From Lophium mytilinum (taxonomy: Eukaryota; Ascomycota; Dothideomycetes; Mytilinidiales; Mytilinidiaceae), in assembly GCA_010093605.1 (NCBI GenBank), contig MU004184.1, forward strand, positions 1,569,897-1,633,896: DNA of 64,000 nt, given 5' to 3'. Both the position numbers and the translations under genes were made by a program. Of the stretch, positions 56,895 through 64,000 are shown one piece after another. The number at the start of each line of letters is the position of its first letter. Position 1 is the first letter of the stretch. A model generated the notes under the pieces. That model was given only the letters and a program-made list of their open reading frames with translations. It made no database searches and was not told where the DNA came from.

Positions 56895-59439
56895 TTATCG
56901 CACACCGATCGGAGGACGGGGTCCTAGACTGCTCTGACTGCTGTGCGCAGACGGCTCGGAATCTAGTTGGGCACTCGCGCCGCTATCACCACTCTCCGCG
57001 CTAGCGCTCGCACTTCCAGTCAGACTGCGCACTTGGGGACCGACTTTGGGCGGGTAAAGGGTGCTCACCCCTGCTTGTTGCTCGACTTGTTGAGGAGCCA
57101 CTGCATTGCCATGTCCCGGAGGATGTCGCGGCAACGGCTGCCTCATGTTTGGCGGTGATGGCCGCCCATTTCCGTTCGGCATTCCGTTTGGCATCCCGTT
57201 GGGATACGTGGGATACCCGTTGGGAGGCGACGGCCGCCCTCCCGGTCGGGGGCCAGGGCCAGGGCTGAGAGGGTTGCCTGGCGATTGACTTATGCGCCGG
57301 TTCATCGGAGGGTACGCGCCGTAGCTACCATTTCCTTGCAACTCGTCCAAGCGAGCTGCCGTTAGTGAGTTCGTCCTTGATTCTCGGCCCATCGCCTCTC
57401 TATCAACTGTGCCATATCGGTTGGAAGAATATCCCATCATAGCGTTGTTCATTATAGAGTCATGAAGGCCCGGAACGTCTGCCATCATCCTAGCGCTGGT
57501 GCGGTTCTTGTTCATGCCAGCCCGACCAAATGGATTTCCTCTCCGAGGGGGAGGGCCACGGCCTTCGAATCCAGCCGAGTCAGGGTTTTTCCGAATTTGG
57601 CTGGCGCTGGGCACTTTCCGGTTCCTGCGAGAAGTGACACTCATCATGTCGAAGTTGTCCGTGTCAATGATAGGGCCAGCACGACCAGCCATAGGGTCAA
57701 AGAAATCGTCTTCGTCCTCGTCTTCATCGAACCCGCCCATGTGCGATGCTGGAGGTCCTGGTCCTGGTCTCCGAGGTCCCCTTCGCATGTTGTATTCTTG
57801 TTCCCTCATTTGTAGCTCTCTTTGGCGTAACATGAGTTCCCTTTCGCGGAGTGCAAGATCGCTCGACGAAGAGGCCATGTTGTTGTTGTCATACATGCCG
57901 TTTGGCTCCCCTCCAGGCGCGTCGGCTACGTTGTCATACAGCATAAGATGGCTGAACTCTTCTAAATCCCCACCTTCGAATGAGGGCCGGCGCTGCATTT
58001 GTGGATTTGGCGGACCGTATCCATTGCCGTTCAGTCTTGGAGGGTACCCATTCATAGGGGGAGGGCCCCGACGAGCCATGTTTGGCGGAGGCCCAGTCAT
58101 TGAAGGCGCACGACTGCCGCCTGGTCGAGGACCGCCATTCTTCATGCCATTCATACCGTTCATTCCATTCGCTCCAGGAGGTCCTCGTGGTAGCGGTGCC
58201 GACGACATCCTGGGAGGAGGGGCTTGAGAAGGAGGTCCAGGGGGACCAGGAGTCGGGGATACTGATGACCCCACGGGTCGGGTTCGGTTCACCATGTTGA
58301 CATGGTGTATCATGGCGTATAATGTCTCGATACGGGGGACCGAGACGTTATACTCCTTGGCAAGCTTCAACGGAGCTCCGAGAAACGATTCAATCTCCAT
58401 AGGGCGCCTGCCCTCAAAATCCTGGTACATGATGGTGTTGCTGTCCGCCGGCCGAATCATGGCCTCGATTGTCTTCTCCTTGAAGTCGGCAGGGAAGCTG
58501 CATTCCAAGGCCGTAGCCAGTGCCAATAGCTCGTCGATGACGCCAATGACCATAGCCCTTCCGCCAACCTTTTCTAGGATTTCTGCATGGTTGGGAGTTT
58601 CGAACAAAACACTGGCCGGGTGGAAAGCGACCGGACTGGCAACTAAATTAGCATGAGTACGTAATCTATGAAGAGTAATAACTTACCCAACCATCCGCTC
58701 AAATTGCTGCTGTCGAATGTTTGGTGACACCATGCAGTCGACTTGGCCTGAACTTAGAGTCATGGCAAGTGCTTCCGCCATGTCGGATTGTATCGATACT
58801 GGTATCGACGGATTCTTGTTGGCAGGCCCAACCCAGATTTCCGTGGCACCCTTATGCTCGAACTCGCTAGCACCTATCTGTGAGACCTCCGCTCCCGACA
58901 CCAGGGACAGCACCACGTTGGTGGGATATCGCTGCTCCAAATATGATTCCACGCCAAGATTGGCGGTCGTGTTCATGAGAATGCAGGTATGCTGGGGCGC
59001 GACGACAGATTCGATGATGTTCGCAATGTCGTAGACGTCGGGGAGGGCCTTGATGCAGAGGAGGACGTAGTCGAAGGGAGCCTTGGAAAGTTGAGCGGCA
59101 TCTTCGGGTGTTTTGACGACTATCACGGAAATATGTTAGTGAAGGAGCTTTAGATGCTGCACCGGGGGCGCCATACCTGCGTGTGGTTTGAACCGCTCAT
59201 TACCAAACATTGCAGACCTGCACAAGAACTTGGGTCAGCATGCTTCTCCGAAAATTGTCTCAGACAGGTAGTACTGACTTGAATGTTATCCCGTATTGAG
59301 CCACGCTCTCGTAACCGCTCTTCCAGACGAGGGTGACATCGCAGGCATTTGTTGCTTGGAGCCGCCATGACAAGAAGGCAGAGACCGAGTTGCCGCCAAC
59401 TATGGCAATTGTTAGCTGGGAAGAGGCAGAATCGGCCAT
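56895..59439 (-). CDS. Mug72-like ketopantoate-reductase-fold protein with disordered tail
   Basis: Four exons, complement(59279-59439, 59177-59217, 58687-59119, 56895-58635), give 791 aa. The N-terminal Rossmann fold begins LTIAIVGGNSVSAFLSWRLQ (G-x-N-x-V in place of G-x-G-x-x-G). YVLLCIKALPDV, LMNTTANLG and the C-terminal helical ApbA/PanE domain (LEKVGGRAMVIGVIDELLALA, LGAPLKLAKEYNVSVPRIETLYAMIHHV) follow to about residue 330. The last 460 residues are low-complexity, rich in Gly, Pro, Asn, Met and Arg (NGMPNGMPNG, PGPGPRPGGRPSPPNG). S. pombe Mug72 is annotated as a ketopantoate-reductase-like protein; the catalytic role is unproven. For exon 4 the acceptor TTGCCAG keeps phase, while the nearer ATTTAG does not. 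Confidence 0.88.
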
Positions 59440-62400
59440 GAGGAAGTGTGAAGGAGACAAGAGCTGTGGCTGGCCCGATAACGCGTGTGTGGCGCTGGGA
59501 GGACCAGTGGAGCGATTGGGAGAGAGAAAGAGGGCACGAGGACAGGCAACGCACCTGAAAGAATCCGGAGTCGAGGGGGTGCGGGAGCCATAGCTAATGT
59601 GGTAGCTCCCAGCGGTGAGAAAGGGTTCGGGCGTTAGAGGTTTGGACGAAGCCAAAAGTTGGCGTGCAGGCGGGCGCTGCCAGATCGAGGGTGACGGGGG
59701 CACGATTGGAGCAGACGTAATTATTGATTAAGATAAAGGCTGAGAACGAGCGTGCGGCGGGCGTCGAGGCTCAGGCTGGCGCCGACATGTATTCGGGCGA
59801 TAAAAGAGAGGCGGTTCGGTGCTGGCGGTTGGCAGACAGCTGGTCAACGGTCGCGAGAGAGGCCGGCTTTGGAGGCGGAAACTGCCACTGCCTGCTTAGG
59901 CGCGACGAGTGGACGGGCCGGGGGGCGGAAGGCGCAAGTACACGAATACAGCCGACGCGACCGACGCAGGATTGCAGATTGCACCGCAAAGGGGGAAAGC
60001 GGCGACAAGAAAGCGAGTGGCTGCCGCGGCGTCGAGACGGAGGGAGGAGGCAAAGGTTAGGTCGCGGGTGGAGGAATTAAGGGCTGGAGGTGGAGAGGAG
60101 GCGGAGAGAGGGAGGTCGGGCGAAAAGCGCAGCAGAATTGCTATCTCTATGTAAAAGCTTGATCGACGCGGGCCTGTTCACTGCACAGAAGTAGGCTGCT
60201 AGCACGTCCATCCACCTCGCTAGCCACGGCACGGCCGCGAGCATTTGACGGCATATCATATCATATCATAGGAATATCAGATCATGGTCTTCGCCGCTGC
60301 TCGCATAGCGATTTACGCCGCCCGTGCCTTCTGCATACCAACGTCTCTCTGCTTGGTGTTTGTCTCGACACTTCGCCTTCACCACGGTGTCTCGCGCTAT
60401 GGCCGTGGGAGCAGCTCGACTGAGGCCTATCTCCAGCCCGGCCCTGGTAAGATTACCGTACGGATACAGCTTTGAGCAGGGCCACCGCTCCAGCGACATC
60501 CGGGCTGCCGCCGAACCCTGCTTCTTGCGTGGCCACTGGGCCGGCCTATTGAGCGTCTGCTCTGTCTGGATGGGTATCGCCCGCGCACACGCTGCCCGAT
60601 GCACTGCAAGCGCTGCACTCGTCAGGAGATGTCTGGAGCTGCCTCCGAGGACCGTAGAAACGACGGCCGCCGCGACGACAACCCCACCGGCACGGCACAC
60701 GGCGTCGACGCGTGGGTTGCGGCGCGACTGAGAGTTCGGACAGTTCGTACGCTGCGTGCACTTCTTCCCGGGAGGCCACAGTGAATTGGCACAGAGCTGC
60801 CGGGCGCGTTCTCGAGGTGCAGGTTCCACCCTCTCGTCCCATCATCCATCGCCAAGCTCCATAGCTACGACGGCTGTCATTTGCTGGCTGGGACAAGCTC
60901 CACGCCCACTCATCATCAACGCCGGGCCCGAGCACATCGAATATCAACATCCCAGTGCCAGCCATGGTACCTGTGCGAGCGTAGGTGCTACCGGCCTCCG
61001 CCCTGGAGACGCCGCCTGGGCAACGGTCCTTGGACGGGACTGCTCACGGTGCTGCTTGTGGGATAGTCCTCACGGCTTTTGGCCTGGAGAGGCTACGCTC
61101 GCAATATTTTACAACGTTAAACGGCGCCCACAACACGCGCCTGTCTGACGCTGACGTACCCGCGCCGCTGGATGGACTGCCCTGTGGGGCCCACAGCCTG
61201 CCCCTTTTCATCTCATCAAAGGCCAACCCACACCACCAGAGCCACCGTCCGCGTTGCTCCGCCGATGACGAGGGATGCCCCCAGGGACGGACTGCAGAGT
61301 CGCGTGTGCGCAGCCTGCACCGCTTTCTGGAGGATCCGCGAGGCGCACTGCAGGACGCGGCGAGGGCGAGGCGGAAGAAGCCAGGACGTCTGTAAGAATA
61401 GACGGCCGTTCAGCGCCACGTCTCTGGCGAGCCCGTCTTTGGCAGAGTCGATCGACATTCGGGCCCAGGGCTGGCGCGGATCCGAACCCTGGCCCGTGGA
61501 GCCCGTGGAATTTGCTATGGGTCTGGTGTGCTGGGGGCCTCGAAATCTCTGTTCGGCCCCAGAAGTTGCGCCAAGCCCGATATCAAGCCTGTATGTCGCC
61601 ATCACCCTTCAGGATGCGAACATGCAGGCAGAGTCGCTGCTTTCTTGCCTCCGACAGCCTGTTGCTTCTGCGGGTCGACGCCACTCCGGAAGCTACCCGT
61701 ACACCACTGTTTCAAGACGGACGTCTCACAGTCATTAACGAATCCTTCACAGTTGGGACAGCGTGCAGGGCCGATTGGGAGCATCGCACACAGTTCGAAC
61801 CTGGCGAGTCAAAATAAAGACGCGGTGGCAACACGACTGCTACCCGAGCCGCTAGCTCCATCGTCGGACAGGTTTTGGCACTGATAGACGACGCTCGAGC
61901 TCCACCGCCGCTGTGGGAGCCTGCGAGGCGACGACCCACGCGACAATTGCCGGCGAGCATCCTTGGAATGCTCGTCGCGTGGAAACGCGCTCGCTGTGTG
62001 CTGTGGTGCTGCCGTGCTCCATTCTTGCTGACGAGTCCATTCTGTGCTCCAGCACACCAGCGAGCGACGACTATCTCTGCATCTCAGCGAGGCTGTGCAC
62101 GTCAATCGCCATTCTATCTGCGCAAATCCATACTAGAATTCCCTCAATCAATATTTCGGAGTCCGCCATCGCTGATATCCCTTCCTCCCTTTCTTCCATC
62201 GATAGCCGGCCACCAACCCAAAGCATCACGAAGCTAGCCCAACTCGCGTATCTAACTTCACCAAAAGCCATTTAGCCTCACAACTCCCATGCACATCTGG
62301 CACCACCCACACCGCTTGACAATCCTGGGGATGCGGCGCCTGGCCACGTCGCCCACGTCCTGTCGATCATGAACATGCCCGTTGGACGAAGCTCCACGAG

Positions 62401-64000
62401 AGGCTCACGGGCTCCCGTGGCGTGCAGCCCACCTTTCCCCTTTCTGACCTGGGACCCCAATTTGGCATCCCCATTTGACGCCTGACAGCTCTGACAGCGG
62501 TCTGGAGGTCGATCGAAGCTCCTTACTCGCTGGTTCCTGACGCTCCTCCACCCCGTCTCCCCCAAACCGGCGCCTCAGTCCTCTTCCAGAAAACCCTCCA
62601 AAGAAGGGCGCCACCGCCCCGTGCCGCCGCCTCTGCGTTGGCGCGCACGGGGTCCAACACGCCCCGTTTCACGGCATTCGAGTTCGTGGCGGCAACCAGC
62701 GACAAGACGGAGCCTCTGAGAAAATCGCATGTTTCTTTGTTGTCAGTGGCTACATATGCCAATTTCCTCTTGCCGCCTCACAGCAACCATCATCCTATGC
62801 TTTCCGCTGCTTTCGCGGAAATTTGTCCCAAAAGCGTAACAATACGAGTCCTCCAGTGAAAGGGAGAAAGCATGCCAAACCCAGCACACTCTCAAACAAG
62901 CAGGTCTACACCCCGCTGCTGATGATACACAGCCCTACCAGACCCTATTGCAAGCTACTGGATGCACATTCCACATTGCCATGCTACCTAGTCTGGTCCA
63001 TGTGCCATCCCCTTCCGCATCGTCCGTATCGCAGTTGCGGATCAATTGCATTCGGGTAAAATACGAATGCTAAATCCCCGGGACCAGCCTAGCACGAACA
63101 TCACCCGCCCATCCACTAGTTTACCATTCGCCAACTCACCAGTGTCGTTATTCGCCCCAATTCCAGCACATCCTCCTCGCTTGTGAACTCCCCAGTCTCA
63201 CTATTTGCCTCCCCCAAACTCCAACACTCAACCATTGCGCTCGCTTAGAGATCTCCGCTCAGAGTGGCGCACTAGAACTCAAACCCCTCTGCAGTCGCCT
63301 CCCCCATCATTCGGCAAGCCAGAATGCGTGAATCTGCAATGCAGTATGGTCTATCATTTTCTATTTTTACATATTGTCCTAAGTTCCAAATCCTATCCTG
63401 CACATTTCTCCGACTACATCCTATCACCCCAAGCGAAATTTGCCTCTCTACCCTTGCACACAGTAGGGCAAGCACCAAGCACCCAGCTAGCACTTGCTGA
63501 CAAGCCTCATCGGGTCTGGAGTCGGAGACATTCTCAGACATCCCAATCCACAATAAATAGTGGTCCCGCTAAACGTGTCAAGCATTGTGCCAAGTTTCCT
63601 ATCGCTGCTTTTTTGAGGCCACCACGACTCGTGCTGGGGGCGATCCTATCGCCGCAGCGCACCATCCACATCCGAACCCATGTCCGGCCATGAGGAATGC
63701 AGAAACAGGGCAGCGGTGATTGCGGAGAGCAAATACGGTAGGGCGTGTACATATACGGATGTGACCGGCTCACTCTGCCTACATGCATTGCTAATGCTGT
63801 CGTCTCCGTCTCCGTCTCCGTCTTGGTTGAACTCCTAAGCTTCCCTCCCAACGTCCTCCCAAATACGTATAACTAAAATAAGGGGGCTGCCCATGAAAGC
63901 TGTATGCATAACGAATCCAACCAAATGTCACAAATTTCAAAGTCTCAAATATTCGCAATTTCCGTACCAAAATTTCGGGATCGACGTTCTCTTCGTTGTA
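59440..64000. other. Gene-poor terminal region, 4.6 kb
   Basis: No gene recognised. The left end holds the Mug72-like promoter, purine-rich on the plus strand (59720-60120). Many overlapping GC-rich frames (up to ~190 aa) exist on both strands, without domains, plausible splice structure or consistent composition. Short repeats: ATATC units at 60252-60270 and CTCCGT units at about 63802-63822. Promoter or exon of a gene beyond the window may lie at the right edge. Confidence 0.5.

Noticed and set aside
60266-61817. Cluster of 130-190 aa frames on both strands
   Set aside because: Mutually overlapping, domain-free and enriched in Arg/Ala/Pro as expected from GC-rich random frames.
1-64000. 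Retroelements, DNA transposons, CRISPR arrays or prophage-like segments
   Set aside because: No reverse transcriptase, integrase, transposase or capsid-like translation and no long terminal repeats were noticed in any frame; only short local repeats.

Overview
This is a chromosomal window from a filamentous ascomycete fungus (Pezizomycotina), most likely a Dothideomycete. The evidence is eukaryotic gene structure with short introns (mostly 47-75 bp, GTAAGT/GTACGT donors, CTAAC-type branch sites, YAG acceptors), housekeeping genes of typical filamentous-fungal architecture, compact gene pairs and GC-balanced intergenic DNA. The class assignment is inference. I see no bacterial operons, CRISPR arrays, rRNA, convincing tRNA genes, retroelements or intact DNA transposons. 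Exon joins below were worked out by hand from splice signals and reading phase.

Layout. 0-4.1 kb: Gin4/Hsl1-type septin and morphogenesis kinase. 6.1-9.6 kb: small GFA-domain enzyme, hotdog thioesterase, sulfotransferase-like protein. 9.8-14.7 kb: ankyrin-BTB protein head-to-head with the NIMA mitotic kinase. 15.2-18.2 kb: short-chain dehydrogenase and a Rax1-like RGS membrane protein. 18.2-21.9 kb: gene-poor. 21.9-27 kb: tiny cysteine-rich protein, possible small membrane protein, SRR1-domain protein, Msc7-type aldehyde dehydrogenase with a 7-nt exon. 27.6-40.2 kb: a membrane and cell-surface stretch with a PAQR/Izh3 protein, a MARVEL protein, a GH76 (Dfg5/Dcw1) wall enzyme with a 12-nt exon, and a Flc/TRP-like protein. 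41.6 kb: a 70-aa hydrophobic protein. 43.4-46.3 kb: HhH-GPD DNA glycosylase head-to-head with acyl-protein thioesterase 1. 46.9-49.8 kb: two diverged paralogous kinases with atypical HFD/HCD catalytic loops. 51.1-52.9 kb: Mic19 (MICOS) head-to-head with a GNAT acetyltransferase. 53.5-55.5 kb: hexokinase with an open, hydrophobic 5' extension. 56.9-59.4 kb: Mug72-like ketopantoate-reductase-fold protein with a long disordered tail. 59.4-64 kb: no gene recognised.

The genes do not form one pathway or a biosynthetic cluster. The recurring theme is growth, polarity and cell surface (Gin4-like, NIMA, Rax1-like, MARVEL, GH76, Flc). The least ordinary locus is 48.3-50.1 kb, where a ~115-130 bp sequence occurs three times around and inside the second kinase gene. 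One copy sits wholly within that gene's unusually long intron, and two copies keep an indel-free open frame. Other points worth a look are the two micro-exons, the SRR1 gene whose exons do not join in phase, the missing in-frame ATG for the hexokinase extension, and two very small conserved-looking proteins.
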